The notes below the pieces were generated by a model, which ran no database searches, had not been told where the DNA came from, and worked only from the letters and a program-made list of their open reading frames with translations. Positions 1-10,321 of a stretch of 64,000 nucleotides of DNA are shown one piece after another. The translations under genes and the position numbers were made by a program. Location: contig CM064509.1 in assembly GCA_032716605.1 (NCBI GenBank), positions 33,479,864-33,543,863 on the forward strand, given 5' to 3'. How positions within the stretch are numbered: the stretch's first letter is position 1; every line of letters begins with the position of its first letter. Source of the stretch: Paralithodes platypus. Taxonomy: Eukaryota; Arthropoda; Malacostraca; Decapoda; Lithodidae.

Positions 1-163
1 TTTCCTGGCGAGCGATAGCGAGCCTATAACTTAAGAGGAATCGGCCTTTGGCCGGGACATTTTTCTACCGAAAAATGTACAAATTTATCTTGAAAGGTGG
101 TCAAGGAGGTTTAATTTTAAGCTTGATGAAGGTCTAGGGAATAAACTAAATACCTCCCCTTAA
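1..163 (+). mobile_element. TTAA-A MITE, right part (continues left of window)
   Basis: The segment begins inside the family core (CCTGGCGAGCGATAGCGAGC) and runs through the FCGGTAGAAA-type block to the CTCCCCTTAA terminus at 154-163. It matches the right half of full copies at 3725-4067, 32878-33213 and 40598-40934. The copy ends in TTAA that is followed directly by a piece of a TTAA-B element, so it is nested. Non-coding. The TTAA ends with CCC suggest piggyBac-type mobilisation; this is an inference from termini only. Confidence 0.8.
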
Positions 164-248
164 AACAGAAGGCTGAATGGGGCCGAATGGATACAAGCCA
201 AAGAGAGAGGGAGAGAAAGAGAAAAAAACGCGAGGTGGGCCCCCTTAA
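160..248 (-). mobile_element. TTAA-B MITE remnant, interrupted by TTAA-A
   Basis: From 164 the sequence is the outer right arm of TTAA-B (GGCTGAATGGGGCCGAATGG, then a GA-rich stretch and GGGCCCCCTTAA). Full TTAA-B copies carry the internal sequence GTCTTAAAACAGTAGGCTG at this point. Here TTAA-A ends exactly at that internal TTAA, so TTAA-A jumped into TTAA-B. The left half of TTAA-B should lie outside the window. Confidence 0.75.
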
Positions 249-475
249 GGCTACCGGTATGAAGGGTATTCAGATGAAGTCAATCGATACATTTTACCGG
301 CATATTTTTCTCGGTAAATGTGGCCCGGTACCTACTGAGTTATAACTTTACCATGTTCAGCCTTCAGTCTAGTTACCGAAGCCAATGAAGGAAAAAGTCA
401 AAACACTGCCAAAGTTATCATTGGAGACACTCTGGCCAAAGAAGCCTCGATATGTTGACAGCATGAAATTGACGA
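249..475. other. unassigned spacer
   Basis: No reading frame, RNA gene or known repeat recognised. It holds several CCGGTA words, a motif also seen in other spacers here. Confidence 0.4.
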
Positions 476-790
476 TGGAAAAAAACAAACAGAAACAAAC
501 AAGAAGGGAAGAAACAAGAAGGCCAAATGAAAGACGAACGATAAACACAAGACGTAAACAAACAAGAAGGAAAGAAACAAGAAAGACAAATGAAAGAATA
601 ACGATAAACACAAGACGTAATCAAACAAGAAGGAAAAAGAAATGATGATGGGAAAAAAAAAAAAAAAAAAAACAAGAATGAAAGAAACATGAAGGACAAA
701 TGAAAGAAACACGATAAACACAAGACGTAAACAAACAAGAAGGAAAAAGATAAGAAAAACGAAAAAGATAAAGAATAAGCAACATAATGC
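476..790. repeat. irregular A/G-rich minisatellite
   Basis: The phrase ACAAGACGTAAACAAACAAG recurs near 548, 611 and 720 with GAAACAAGAAGG spacers, and an A(17) run lies near 655-671. Open frames on both strands here are low complexity (Lys/Arg/Thr on one strand, Phe/Leu/Ser on the other) and are not taken as genes. Confidence 0.7.
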
Positions 791-794
791 CAGA

Positions 795-1163
795 TTAAGG
801 GGGGATGGTTCACTTTTTGGGCGATTTTTGCATTTATTCATTATTTTTCTAGTTTCCTCCCTAGACCTCCATCAAATTAAAAAAAACATTCATTAGATCC
901 CCCTTCTAGATTAATTTGTACATTTTTCGGTAGAAAATTTTCCCGGCCAAAGGCCGGTTCTTCCAACATTACAGGCTCACTATCGTTCGCCATGGAAAAA
1001 ATCGACACCTAAATAGCACGAAAGGTCTAAATATTGACGAAGAAATGGGGCGAAAGGTCTTAAAATCGACAAACTAACGGGGGAAACATCTTAAAATCTG
1101 AAAACTAATGAGGCTAAACATGAGGCAGAAAGTGGTCCAGCATACCGGCCCATGTCCCCTTAA
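795..1163 (-). mobile_element. TTAA-A MITE, full length
   Basis: Flanked by TTAA at 795-798 and 1160-1163, with GGGG next to the left copy and CCCC next to the right copy. Read on the minus strand it has the family order: subrepeats of the TTTTAAGAC type, the core (a diverged GGCTCACTATCGTTCGCC on plus), CCGGCC hairpin and the TTTTTCGGTAGAAA block. About 369 bp; full copies range from about 300 to 460 bp. Confidence 0.8.
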
Positions 1164-1410
1164 TGCAACCGATACCAAAATACTATAGTGTCCCGAAACC
1201 GAAATGGAGCCAGAATAATGAGGCCGATACCATTTCAGGAGAACCCATCAATGATACCAAGATACATGTGGCAGTGCCCATGCAAAAGAGTCCGCGACAT
1301 GTAACCAGACTGTAATTACCACCAACACCAAAACAAAATGGGCTCGAATATGTTACCACCAATAGAGTAGCTTATAAATAGGTTTCAAAATATTTCCAGA
1401 TAGACTTAAG

Positions 1411-1605
1411 CCGGTATCACAACGAGCGCTTTTTCCCTCAACACTGGTCTGGCAGCTTATGAGGTCAACCTTTTAAGATATTTCGGTTACCCAAATTCAT
1501 CTATCATCAATCTAGTTTTCGACACCAGTGCAAAATATTCCAGAAATGTTGCCAGAAAAATGTTGATCATCGAATGTTGACTATAAAAACTCTGTGTGAT
1601 ACCGG
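1411..1605. mobile_element. MITE-H, copy 1
   Basis: Left end CCGGTATCACAACGAGCGCT and right end TGTGTGATACCGG form imperfect terminal inverted repeats about 195 bp apart. A second member with better repeats is at 53208-53410. No coding capacity. A target duplication is not clear. Confidence 0.5.
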
Positions 1606-1708
1606 CTTTACTGATACCAGCACCAAGGGGACACCAAATTGTGTATTACAGGAATAGAGTTGCCGATACAAAATATTTCAAAAGGTTTCCAGATAAGGTT
1701 GTATATTT

Positions 1709-1805
1709 TCCAGCTGATGGTAAACTGCAATGTCCTCTCCTTATTTACTCAGCTATTACGAAGCTATTTTGATGAAATATAGTGTAATATAGTAATACCT
1801 AAAAA
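1709..1805. mobile_element. partial MITE-G
   Basis: Starts with TCCAGCTGATGGTAAACTG, the terminal repeat of the complete MITE-G at 56113-56302, and keeps part of the interior. The other end is not seen. Confidence 0.4.
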
Positions 1806-1806
1806 A

Positions 1807-1862
1807 TTTAAAATTTATCGCGAAGGGGGTTTTGGGGTTATTTTTTAAAGCTTGATGGAAGT
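1807..1862 (+). mobile_element. TTAA-A tail fragment
   Basis: The stretch GAAGGGGGTTTTGGGG followed by TTTAAAGCTTGATGGAAG corresponds to the segment near the right end of TTAA-A. The terminus itself is lost. Confidence 0.4.
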
Positions 1863-2268
1863 TGCTATACCACAAGAGAAGACAGCTCCACCTCGAGGAG
1901 TGCTCCCCCATCACTCACAGCTACAAGATAGCTCAGTTTCCCCTCCACGGACAGCAGCTCCTTCACCACCTTACGACCCCCCCCCCCCCCTCCCCGCCCC
2001 CAACAAAAAAATAAAAAAAATAAAAATAAAAAAAAACACGTCTGGCAACGCGGCCGCCATCACCATGATGTCACCAGCAGTGATGTCACAAGACAACAAG
2101 GCGCAGGATTGGTCCCTGGAGAAGATACGAGAGTGTATCAGGAGGGCACTCCCACTCCCCTCTCCTCTACCCTCAACTCCACGGAGCAAAGGACCTATCA
2201 GCCCCACCGAGACACCCCATCGCCGTGCCCTCTTTCCACACAGCACGACGGAACCCGATACCAGCTAA
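1855..2268 (+). CDS. hypothetical open frame, Pro/Ser-rich, doubtful
   Basis: An ATG-initiated frame of 138 codons. The product is rich in Pro, Ser and Thr, has a low-complexity lysine/isoleucine stretch around residues 52-61 coded by an A-rich tract, and then a somewhat more ordinary segment around residues 75-105 (KAQDWSLEKIRECIRRALP). The start codon lies in a TTAA-A tail, so the N-terminus is transposon sequence. No domain recognised. It could be a remnant of a retroelement ORF1 or a chance frame. No splice or promoter context was found. Confidence 0.2.
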   Translation: MEVAIPQEKTAPPRGVLPHHSQLQDSSVSPPRTAAPSPPYDPPPPLPAPNKKIKKIKIKKNTSGNAAAITMMSPAVMSQDNKAQDWSLEKIRECIRRALPLPSPLPSTPRSKGPISPTETPHRRALFPHSTTEPDTS

Positions 2269-2324
2269 AAAACAGATAGGAGGGCAGAAGGAGCTGCAGG
2301 AGACATCTTACTTTCCCCCTCCCT

Positions 2325-2460
2325 GAGAACAAGAGTGCTATTCGGCCTTAAGGGTGCTATTCGGCCCCACAAGAGTGTTATTTCGACCTCAACCAGTGCT
2401 TCTTGGCCTGACCCCGAGTGCTATTTGGCCTCGCTGAGTGCTGTCGGCCTCAAGACCTTT
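2325..2460. repeat. degenerate GAGTGCTATTTGGCCTC repeat
   Basis: About six imperfect units of 18-25 bp (for example AGAGTGCTATTCGGCC, GAGTGCTATTTGGCCTC). Between this and the hypothetical frame nothing else is recognised. Confidence 0.55.
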
Positions 2461-2583
2461 TACCAGCTAAACCTGGATAAGGAAATATATTAAGAGTCGC
2501 ATAAACTTAACTTCGACTTGGCTATCAGGTCCCTTCTAAAGTAAATCTAGTAAGAGATTTATGTAGATTCCATTATTAGATTC

Positions 2584-3549
2584 CATTCATACGCAGACTC
2601 AACCTTACACTACTCCATTAGTTTTTCAGAACGCCCCAGCCAGCAATCCCTCAATGACAAACGTAATGAAGCCATAAAACTCTTAAATTCTGATCTAAAT
2701 ACTATTTCCAATTGGGGCAGAGAAAACCTTGTTAACTTTAATGCTTCCAAAACCCAATTTCTCCATCTATCTACCTGTCAGGATCTCCCAGCGGACTATC
2801 CCTTATTCTTCAACAATACAAAAATCAACCCTTCATCTTCTCTCAATATTCTTGGTGTCTCTTTTTCTTTGCTCTCATTTGGAAGGACCATATTACCAGT
2901 CTTGCTAAGGCAGCCTCCCAGAAGCTGGGTGTGCTCAACCCCCTTAGGGGGTTCTTTTCCCCTGCACAGCTTCTTGCTCTGTACAGGGGCATAGTGCGCC
3001 CTTGTATTGAGTATTGTTCACATGTGTGGGGAGGTTCCTCTCACACCGCTCTCCTAGACAAAGTTGAAAGGAAGGCCTTTCGTATCATTAACTCCCGTCC
3101 ACTCACCAACTCTCTGCAATCTCTCTTTCTCCGCCGCAATGTTGCATCTCTTTCGCTATTCTATCGCTACTATAATAATCAGTGTTCCTCAGAGCTATCC
3201 CAGTGCATACCACCTCCTTTACGTAGGGCACGTGGTACCCGTCTTGCAACTCAATCCCACCCCTTCTCTGTGCAACTCTCCAACCCAAGAGTGAAACGTT
3301 ACTCTCAAACTTTCTTCTACTCAACAGCTGAGCTCTGGAACTCTCCCAGAATCAGTCTTTCCCTCTTCCTATGACTTAAATTGCTTCAAACTCCGTGTGT
3401 CCAGGCATTTTGGCTCGAACGTCCCTTGATTTTGGCCCTGTCACTCTTTCAACTATGGGGGAGGCACTCGCTATAGGCAGTTATGCCTTTTGCCTCCCTC
3501 AATCACATAGGAAAAAAAAAATAAAAAAAAATAAAATAAAAAATAAAAC
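2584..3549 (+). pseudogene. Jockey-like LINE reverse transcriptase, C-terminal part and 3' tail
   Basis: From 2584 the frame reads HSYADSTLHYS, the reverse-transcriptase catalytic box, then an RT thumb-like region (NFNASKTQFLHLST, LNILGVSFS). A frameshift near 2870 moves to the frame that continues through GLVRPC-type sequence (YRGIVRPCIEYCSHVWGG) to about 3374. One codon is missing from the usual YADD box (YADS at 2590-2601), removing the second catalytic Asp. The 5' part (endonuclease, RT palm) is absent, as usual for 5'-truncated insertions. An A-rich tail of AAAAT-type units at about 3509-3548 marks the 3' end. Other pieces of the family lie at 13436, 23262, 25168, 37728, 45262 and 51107. 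Confidence 0.85.
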
Positions 3550-3724
3550 ATTGTTAAAGACACATGTAAACGCTATGATTCATTTTTCTATTTCACTTAC
3601 ATATATATTATGACATGTCTGATTGACCACTCAGTTACCAGACCGCTGCGTATATACATGTGAAAGTACTCTGCCTTACCACCCGCACGCTACACTAGAA
3701 TCAAGCTCTTGTTCCCTCCCACAC
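3550..3724. other. unassigned spacer
   Basis: Nothing recognised. Confidence 0.3.
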
Positions 3725-4067
3725 TTAAGGGGACATGGGCTATTTTTCTGGACTACTTTCTCCCTCATGTCTAGCCCCATATATTGCTATTGAGATTTTA
3801 AGACGTTTGCCCCATTATTTTGGTGATTTTAAGAATTTCCGACCCATTTTATCAATTTTAAGACCTTGCGTGCCATTTAGGTGTCGATTTTATCCTGGCG
3901 AGCCATAGCGAATCTGTAATTTAAGAGTAATCGGCCTTCGGCCAACGGTCTTCGGCCGGGAAATATTTCTACCGAAAAATGTACAAATTTATCCTGGAAG
4001 GGGGTCAAGGGGGTGAAATTTTAAGATTGCTGGAGGAGTAGGAAACAAACTAAAAACCTCCCCTTAT
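3725..4067 (+). mobile_element. TTAA-A MITE, full length
   Basis: Starts TTAAGGGG (TTAA 3725-3728) and ends CCTCCCCTTAT, a TTAA changed to TTAT at 4064-4067. Between them lie three to four tandem subrepeats around TTTTAAGACG / TTTAAGAATTTC / TTTTAAGACCTT, the core, the CCG hairpin with a local duplication (CGGCCTTCGGCCAACGG), and the TTTCTACCGAAAAATG block. Confidence 0.85.
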
Positions 4068-4217
4068 TATAGATATTCATGATTTCTGTATTTAGTATGC
4101 CTACCGTCTCTAAATATTGTATATAACTTTGTGTGTTTCCTGTTGTGTTGTATTTGTATCCATCCAATTGTATGTAAAATAATAATAATCCATGCTATTC
4201 ACACTACGTAACTTGCC

Positions 4218-4593
4218 TTAAGGGAGCCCACCTCCCTCTTTCTCTCCCTCTCTCTTTGGCTTGTATCCATTCGGCCCCATTCAACCTACTGTTTTAAGAC
4301 GTTTACCCTCATCCAGGTGTCAATATTTTCCTGGCGAGCGGTAGCGAGCCAGCATATATATATTTTTGTTTTGACAGCAAGCTACATTTGTAAATTTTTC
4401 GATAGAAAAATTTCTCCGGCGAAGCCGGATTTCTCTATACAATGCTGGCTCGCTATCGCTTGCCAGGAATAAATCGACACCTGGATGGGGATAAACGTCT
4501 TAAAACAGTTGGCTGAATGGGGCCGAATGGATACAAGCCATGGAAAGAGAGAAAAGGAGAGAAAGATAAAACAAAGCCGGTGACCCCCCTTAA
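4218..4593 (+). mobile_element. TTAA-B MITE, full length near-palindrome
   Basis: TTAA at 4218-4221 and 4590-4593. The left arm (GGAGCCCACC, pyrimidine tract, GGCTTGTATCCATTCGGCC) pairs with the right arm (GGCCGAATGGATACAAGCC, purine tract, GGTGACCCCCC). Inner arms carry the core in inverted orientation around an A+T-rich centre with TTGACAGCAAGCTA. No coding capacity. A transcript would fold into a hairpin with a stem of roughly 150 bp. Confidence 0.9.
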
Positions 4594-5407
4594 TAAAATA
4601 CCCTGTAAGACTAGTACACCAATCATTGTATCTTAATATAATACCCTGTAAGACTAGTACACCAATCATTGTATCTTAATATAATACCCTGTAAGACTAG
4701 TACACCAATCATTGTATCTTAATATAATATCCTGTAAGACTAGTACACCAATCATTGTATCTTAATATAATACCCTGTAAGACTAGTACACCAATCATTG
4801 TATCTTAATATAATACCCTGTAAGACTAGTACACCAATCATTGTATCTTAATATAATACCCTGTAAGACTAGTACACCAATCATTGTATCTTAATATAAT
4901 ACCCTGTAAGACTAGTACACCAATCATTGTATCTTAATATAATATCCTGTAAGACTAGTACACCAATCATTGTATCTTAATATAATACCCTGTAAGACTA
5001 GTACACCAATCATTGTATCTTAATATAATACCCTGTAAGACTAGTACACCAATCATTGTATCTTAATATAATACCCTGTAAGACTAGTACACCAATCATT
5101 GTATCTTAATATAATATCCTGTAAGACTAGTACACCAATCATTGTATCTTAATATAATACCCTGTAAGACTAGTACACCAATCATTGTATCTTAATATAA
5201 TACCCTGTAAGACTAGTACACCAATCATTGTATCTTAATATAATACCCTGTAAGACTAGTACACCAATCATTGTATCTTAATATAATACCCTGTAAGACT
5301 AGTACACCAATCATTGTATCTTAATATAATACCCTGTAAGACTAGTACACCAATCATTGTATCTTAATATAATACCCTGTAAGACTAGTACACCAATCAT
5401 TGTATCT
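4594..5407. repeat. 43-bp minisatellite, about 19 units
   Basis: Unit begins CCCTGTAAGACTAGTACACC and recurs at 4601, 4644, 4687 and so on with little divergence. Units with ATATCCTG instead of ATACCCTG occur near 4730, 4945 and 5117, i.e. 5 then 4 units apart, pointing to higher-order amplification. The array starts at the TTAA end of the preceding TTAA-B element. Confidence 0.95.
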
Positions 5408-5521
5408 TTTCGCACGCCTCTCCCTCGAGAATAAGAACCCCTTTGGTATACGGTGCAGCTTACTCAACACCCCTCAACGAGGAGAGGGGTTGGTATCTCA
5501 GAAGTTTTGGATGGAAATTAA

Positions 5522-5548
5522 ATGTATGTATGTATGTATGTATGTATG
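5522..5548. repeat. (GTAT)n microsatellite
   Basis: About six GTAT units, degenerating to GCAT/ATAC at the right edge. Confidence 0.85.
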
Positions 5549-5570
5549 CATATACTCTGGCACCTTCCCC

Positions 5571-5650
5571 ATTTTTTTTTTTTTTTTTTTTTTTTTTATG
5601 GGGGTGGCCGACTCGAGACAGAGCCCGAACAGGGGCATCACAACACATCT
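5571..5650 (-). mobile_element. retroelement 3' end with poly(A), short piece
   Basis: A T(27)-type run is followed by GGGGGTGGCCGACTCGAGAC. The same block follows a T-rich tract at 53625-53735 (GGGGGTGGCCGACTCAAGAC). On the minus strand this is a conserved 3' end followed by poly(A), as expected of a retroposed sequence. The family is not identified. From here to 5922 there is only non-repetitive sequence with an (AACAA)n patch and nothing recognised. Confidence 0.45.
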
Positions 5651-5922
5651 GAAAAACAAAACAAAACAAAACATAAAATCTCACACACATCATAGGTCAC
5701 CCAGGAGAAATACCCAGAGACCCAGGCCCATTTGGGGTCCCCAGCAAAAGATTCCCAGGTCCCAGAAACTAAATAATATATCGGTATATACTAAATAAAT
5801 ATATTAATCAACTTATAAACTACACATCTCCCCTTAAAGATGACTGTGCCGGATATCTGGAGCCAGGTCTTTGTTACGGCTCTCTTGGGAACACTGCCGC
5901 TCTTGATGAACACCGATAGATA

Positions 5923-6999
5923 ACGAACTGATAGATAACACACCTGGAATGATAGATAACACACCTGGATTGATATATAACACACCTGGATTGATAGATA
6001 ACACACCTGGATTGATAGATAACACTCCTGGATTGATAAATAACACACCTGGATTGATAGATAACACACCTGGGTTGATAGATAACACACCTGGATTGAT
6101 AGATAACACACCTGGGTTGATAGATAACACACCTGGATTGATAGATAACACACCTGGATTGATAGATAACACACCTGGATTGATAGATAACACACCTGGG
6201 TTGATAGATAACACACCTGGATTGATAGATAACACACCTGGATTGATAGATAACAGACATGGATTGATAGATAACACACCTGGGTTGATAGATAACACAC
6301 CTGGATTGATAGATAACAGACATGGATTGATAGATAACACACCTGGATTGATATATAACACACCTGGATTGATAGATAACACACCTGGATTGATAGATAA
6401 CACTCCTGGATTGATAGATAACACACCTGGATTGATAGATAACACACCTGGATTGATAGATAACACACCTGGATTGATAGATAACACAACTGTATTGATA
6501 TATAACACACCCGGATTGATAGATAACACACCTGGATTGATAGATAACACACCTGGATTGATAGATAACACAACTGGGTTGATAGATAACACACCCGGAT
6601 TGATAGATAACACAACTGGATTGATAGATAACACACCTGGATTGATAGATAACACAACTGGATTGATAGATAACACAACTGGATTGATAGATAACACACC
6701 CGGATTGATAGATAACACACCTGGATTGATAGATAACACACCTGGTTTGATAGATAACACACCTGGTTTTATAGATAACACACCCGGATTGATAGATAAC
6801 ACAACTGGATTGATAGATAACACAACTGGATTGATAGATAACACACCCGGATTGATAGATAACACAACTGGATTGATAGATAAAACACCTGGATTGATAG
6901 ATAACACACCTGGATTGATAGATAACACACCTGGATTGATAGATAACACACCTGGTGTGATAGATAACACACCTGGTTTGATAGATAACACACCTGGAT
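5923..6999. repeat. 21-bp minisatellite, left block, about 51 units
   Basis: Unit ATTGATAGATAACACACC plus TGG, with variants such as AACTGG, CCCGG and GACATGG. Because 21 is divisible by 3 and the unit lacks stops in several frames, long open frames of seven-residue repeats arise on both strands (up to 396 codons). They have no start or codon-usage support and are not called as genes. The same unit resumes at 11093 beyond the LINE. Confidence 0.95.
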
Positions 7000-7210
7000 T
7001 ACAAAGGAGTACAAAGGAAATCAAGCAACAACAGATCTAGTGACCCTTCTAGGCTGCTTGTCCTCCAAAACACTGAGGATCAAGTGTCCAAACAGTGGTT
7101 TAGAGTGGGTAAGGGAACATTGGAAAGGGAACTACTGCCCTGCCACTAACGTGGCAGGACTAGGAAGTTAGTAGGGGACATATGGGTTAGTAACTGAGGG
7201 GAGGATAAAG

Positions 7211-10200
7211 TTATTCATTTACAAACGCAGTCAGTCGCGGGTTTGATGCGAGATATTTGTCTAGGCGGAATTTAAATGAATCAACGGTGCTGCAGTCTAT
7301 AACGTCTAGGGGAAGCCCATTCCACAAGTTGACAACTCGATTGAAGAAGAAATTCTTAGATTCGTGCGAGTTAAAAGATTTACCAATAATTTTGCAACCG
7401 TTTCCCCGCGTGTAATTAGATTGGTCGATAGTGAAGTACTTACTACAGTTCATATTGTCGATGCCTTTGATGATTTTGAACACTTGAATTAAGTCGCCTC
7501 TTAATCTGCGCTGGGTTAAAGGAAATAGATTTAATTCTCTAAGACGCTCTTCGTATGGTTTGTTCTTTAGGCTAGGTATCATTTTGGTAACTCTACGTTG
7601 AACTCGTTCTAGCTTGTTTATATCTTTTTGGTAATAAGGGCACCAGGATTGAACGCAGTATTCCAGAAGAGGGCGGACTAAGGAATTGTAAAGGGTTAGG
7701 ATAACTTCTTTGGATTTATGCTCAAATGACCTGCCTATAAAGCCAATTATTTTGTTTGCCTTCTTAACAACTTCTGAACATTGTTGACTCGGTTTTAGGT
7801 TACTCGATATTGTTACTCCCAGATCAGTTTCTCTGTTTACATTCTTAAGCTGAGTGCCATTCATCGAATAGTTTGCTTTCTCATTTAGGTATCCGACATG
7901 TAGTACTTTACATTTATCCGCATTGAAACTCATTTGCCAAATTTGGGCCCAACATGACAATTTATCTAGATTGTGTTGCATATCGTCAACTTGTTCTTTT
8001 GAGAGTACGCTATTTGCAATTTTTGTATCGTCAGCAAATTTTGAGATTGTGCAGGTGAGACCCTCATCTATGTCGTTGATGTAAATTAGAAAGAGAATTG
8101 GTCCTAGTACCGATCCCTGGGGTACCCCGCTACTTACATTGGTCCATTTAGATGCCTTACCGTTTATGACTACCCTTTGCTTTCTGTTGCTGAGCCAATT
8201 TTCTATCCATTTCAACACACCGTCTTGTATTCCATGCGCTTTTAGTTTTAGCAGTAAACGTTTGTGGGGAACTTTGTCAAAGGCCTTTTGAAAATCAAGG
8301 TATATAATATCTACAGCTTTACTCTCATCGTAGAGGTTGAGGATATCGTGGAAGAAGTCTAAGAGGTTTGTTAAACAGGAACGTTTTTTACGAAAGCCGT
8401 GTTGAGTATCTTTAAGTATGTTATTTTCCTCTAAGTGATTTACGAGTCTGTCTCGTATGACCGTTTCTAGCATTTTACATACAACTGAGGTTAAGCTAAT
8501 TGGACGATAGTTACTTGGTAGGGATTTGCTGCCTTTTTTTAATATCGGTGTTACGTTGGCTAGCTTCCACTGATCAAGCATAGTTCCAGACTGCAAGGAT
8601 TTATTGAATAGTAATGTCAGTGGTTTGGAGAGCTCATTCTTAGCTTCCTTTAGAACTCTAGGCGAGATTGTATCAGGTCCTGGCGTTTTATTTACCTTGA
8701 GTTTATCTAAACAATTCAATACTTCTCTCTCTGTAACGGTGATATTGCTTAGAACATCTGAATTATCAATCTGAATCGGCGATGGTGTAGGGATATCACT
8801 GAGGTCTTCTGTTGTAAAAACTGATGCAAAGAAGGTATTGAGGGCATTACTCATTTGTACTTCGTCTTTGGTGTATTCTCCTTTTTCATCGACTAACGGT
8901 CCAACAGTTGAAGTAACTACTTTTTTCTTTCTGATATAACTATAGAATTCTTTCGGGTTTGTTTTACTTTGATTCGCAATATGTAACTCTAGGGTCTTTT
9001 TACTTTGCTTAATTAACTTTTTGGCTTTGCGTCGTAGCTCTACAAATTTCACCCGTTCTTCGTCATTTTGTGAGGATTTTAATCTATCATTAGCAAATTT
9101 TTTAGCAAGCAGGCAGTTTGAAATATCTTTATTCCACCATTTGGGCTTATTATTATGGCCTGGACGCCGTATTTTCGATGGTATGCAGTCTTGCACTGCT
9201 TTTAGGTAAGTGGTTTCGAATAACTTCCAAGATGTATTTATGTCGTTATTGTTAATTAAAAAGCTCCAGTCAGTTTCTTTAAACATAGCTCTAAGTTTAT
9301 GGAAGTTTGCTTTCTTGAAATTAGGGACTTTTTCGATGCTACTATTTGGTTCGTTACTAGTAAACTTTAAAGTGAAAGTTATCGTACGATGGTCGCTGTT
9401 ACTGAATTCATCACCAACATTCAAATTCTCTATCAATTCTTCTTTTGTTGCAAGTACAATGTCAAGAACGTTATTACCACGGGTCGGCATTCGAACAAAT
9501 TGATAAAGCGAACTCTCTTGCAAGTTCGTATACAAGTCATGTCCGGAGTGTGAAGTAAGAGTATCGCCCCACTTGGTCACAGGTAAATTAAAGTCGCCAA
9601 AAATTACGGTATCTTGTGAGTTACTTACATCTGCAATTTGTTCGTAAATTTCTCGGTCAGTTTGCACTGATTGAGCTGGAGGTCTGTATATTAACGCAAG
9701 TATTATTTTTGTACCTTTATTATTCTTTATTAGCACAAAAGATGTGTCGACGTTCACAATTTGAGGTTTTGACACGAGGGTCGGGTTAAGACTTTCTTTG
9801 ATATAAAATAAAACGCCACCTCCATTTTTATTTATTCGGCTGTTCTCAAACATTACATAACCGGGAAGTGAATACTCTGCTAAAGAGTCTCTATCTTGTG
9901 TATTGAGCCAAGATTCTGTTATGCCAATCACATCATAATTTTCTGTAAACACTAGTTCCTCTAAATCTGAAAATGTATTGCGTATGCTACGAGCGTTTGC
10001 ATAGAAAACCTTTAAAGTTGCGGTTTTAGAACTCGCAGATCGTTCTTTCATCGAATTTTTGGTTCTGGTCGGATCTACATTTACATTCATGGCTGTCCTC
10101 GGTCCTCGGTCGTTATCCCTGACGGTTTTGAATTTGGGTCGTGTTGGTGGAGCTTTATCCAAATTCGCGGTTCTTGACGGATTAGTATTTAATTCCTTTG

Positions 10201-10321
10201 TATATTGCCGTCCTCGCTGTCTTCGTTCCTCCTTCCTGGTTGTCCTGTGCTGAGTCGATTTCTTCTCCGAAAATCCTTCACCGATGCGGTGAAGGATTTT
10301 CGGAGAAGGTGGGAGCAGCAC
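7211..10321 (-). CDS. LINE ORF2: APE endonuclease plus reverse transcriptase
   Basis: An uninterrupted frame of 1036 codons. This protein would nick target DNA and copy the element's RNA at the nick. The endonuclease is at residues about 104-320, with catalytic-type residues N109 (YANAR), E136 (ITESW), Y212 (IYRPP), D243/N245 (GDFN) and D310/H311 (SDH). The reverse transcriptase is at about 580-780: NYRPISL at 604-610, YLDFQKAFD with D676, SGVPQGSVLGP, and FADD at 762-765 (nucleotides 8027-8038). The C-terminal thumb-like region holds VRPLLEYC and ends in a short basic tail. The true start is unclear: the first codon after the upstream stop is GTG at 10321, inside the hairpin region, and the first internal ATGs are near residue 78. 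It overlaps ORF1 by 44 nt. All catalytic residues seen are intact, so it may be active. Confidence 0.92.
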   Translation of the reverse strand: MLLPPSPKILHRIGEGFSEKKSTQHRTTRKEERRQRGRQYTKELNTNPSRTANLDKAPPTRPKFKTVRDNDRGPRTAMNVNVDPTRTKNSMKERSASSKTATLKVFYANARSIRNTFSDLEELVFTENYDVIGITESWLNTQDRDSLAEYSLPGYVMFENSRINKNGGGVLFYIKESLNPTLVSKPQIVNVDTSFVLIKNNKGTKIILALIYRPPAQSVQTDREIYEQIADVSNSQDTVIFGDFNLPVTKWGDTLTSHSGHDLYTNLQESSLYQFVRMPTRGNNVLDIVLATKEELIENLNVGDEFSNSDHRTITFTLKFTSNEPNSSIEKVPNFKKANFHKLRAMFKETDWSFLINNNDINTSWKLFETTYLKAVQDCIPSKIRRPGHNNKPKWWNKDISNCLLAKKFANDRLKSSQNDEERVKFVELRRKAKKLIKQSKKTLELHIANQSKTNPKEFYSYIRKKKVVTSTVGPLVDEKGEYTKDEVQMSNALNTFFASVFTTEDLSDIPTPSPIQIDNSDVLSNITVTEREVLNCLDKLKVNKTPGPDTISPRVLKEAKNELSKPLTLLFNKSLQSGTMLDQWKLANVTPILKKGSKSLPSNYRPISLTSVVCKMLETVIRDRLVNHLEENNILKDTQHGFRKKRSCLTNLLDFFHDILNLYDESKAVDIIYLDFQKAFDKVPHKRLLLKLKAHGIQDGVLKWIENWLSNRKQRVVINGKASKWTNVSSGVPQGSVLGPILFLIYINDIDEGLTCTISKFADDTKIANSVLSKEQVDDMQHNLDKLSCWAQIWQMSFNADKCKVLHVGYLNEKANYSMNGTQLKNVNRETDLGVTISSNLKPSQQCSEVVKKANKIIGFIGRSFEHKSKEVILTLYNSLVRPLLEYCVQSWCPYYQKDINKLERVQRRVTKMIPSLKNKPYEERLRELNLFPLTQRRLRGDLIQVFKIIKGIDNMNCSKYFTIDQSNYTRGNGCKIIGKSFNSHESKNFFFNRVVNLWNGLPLDVIDCSTVDSFKFRLDKYLASNPRLTAFVNE
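10262..10308. repeat. perfect hairpin 1 at LINE ORF1/ORF2 junction
   Basis: Arms 10262-10283 and 10287-10308 (22 bp, no mismatch) around a 3-nt loop ATG. On the coding strand it contains the ORF1 stop codon and early ORF2 codons. Confidence 0.95.

Noticed and set aside
5834..7040. Open frames of 323-396 codons on both strands
   Set aside because: They are the 21-bp minisatellite read in frame; the period is divisible by 3 and equally long frames exist on both strands.
9021..10253. Plus-strand frames opposite the LINE ORF2 (9021-9209, 9210-9503, 10059-10253)
   Set aside because: Shadows of the minus-strand coding sequence with no motifs of their own.
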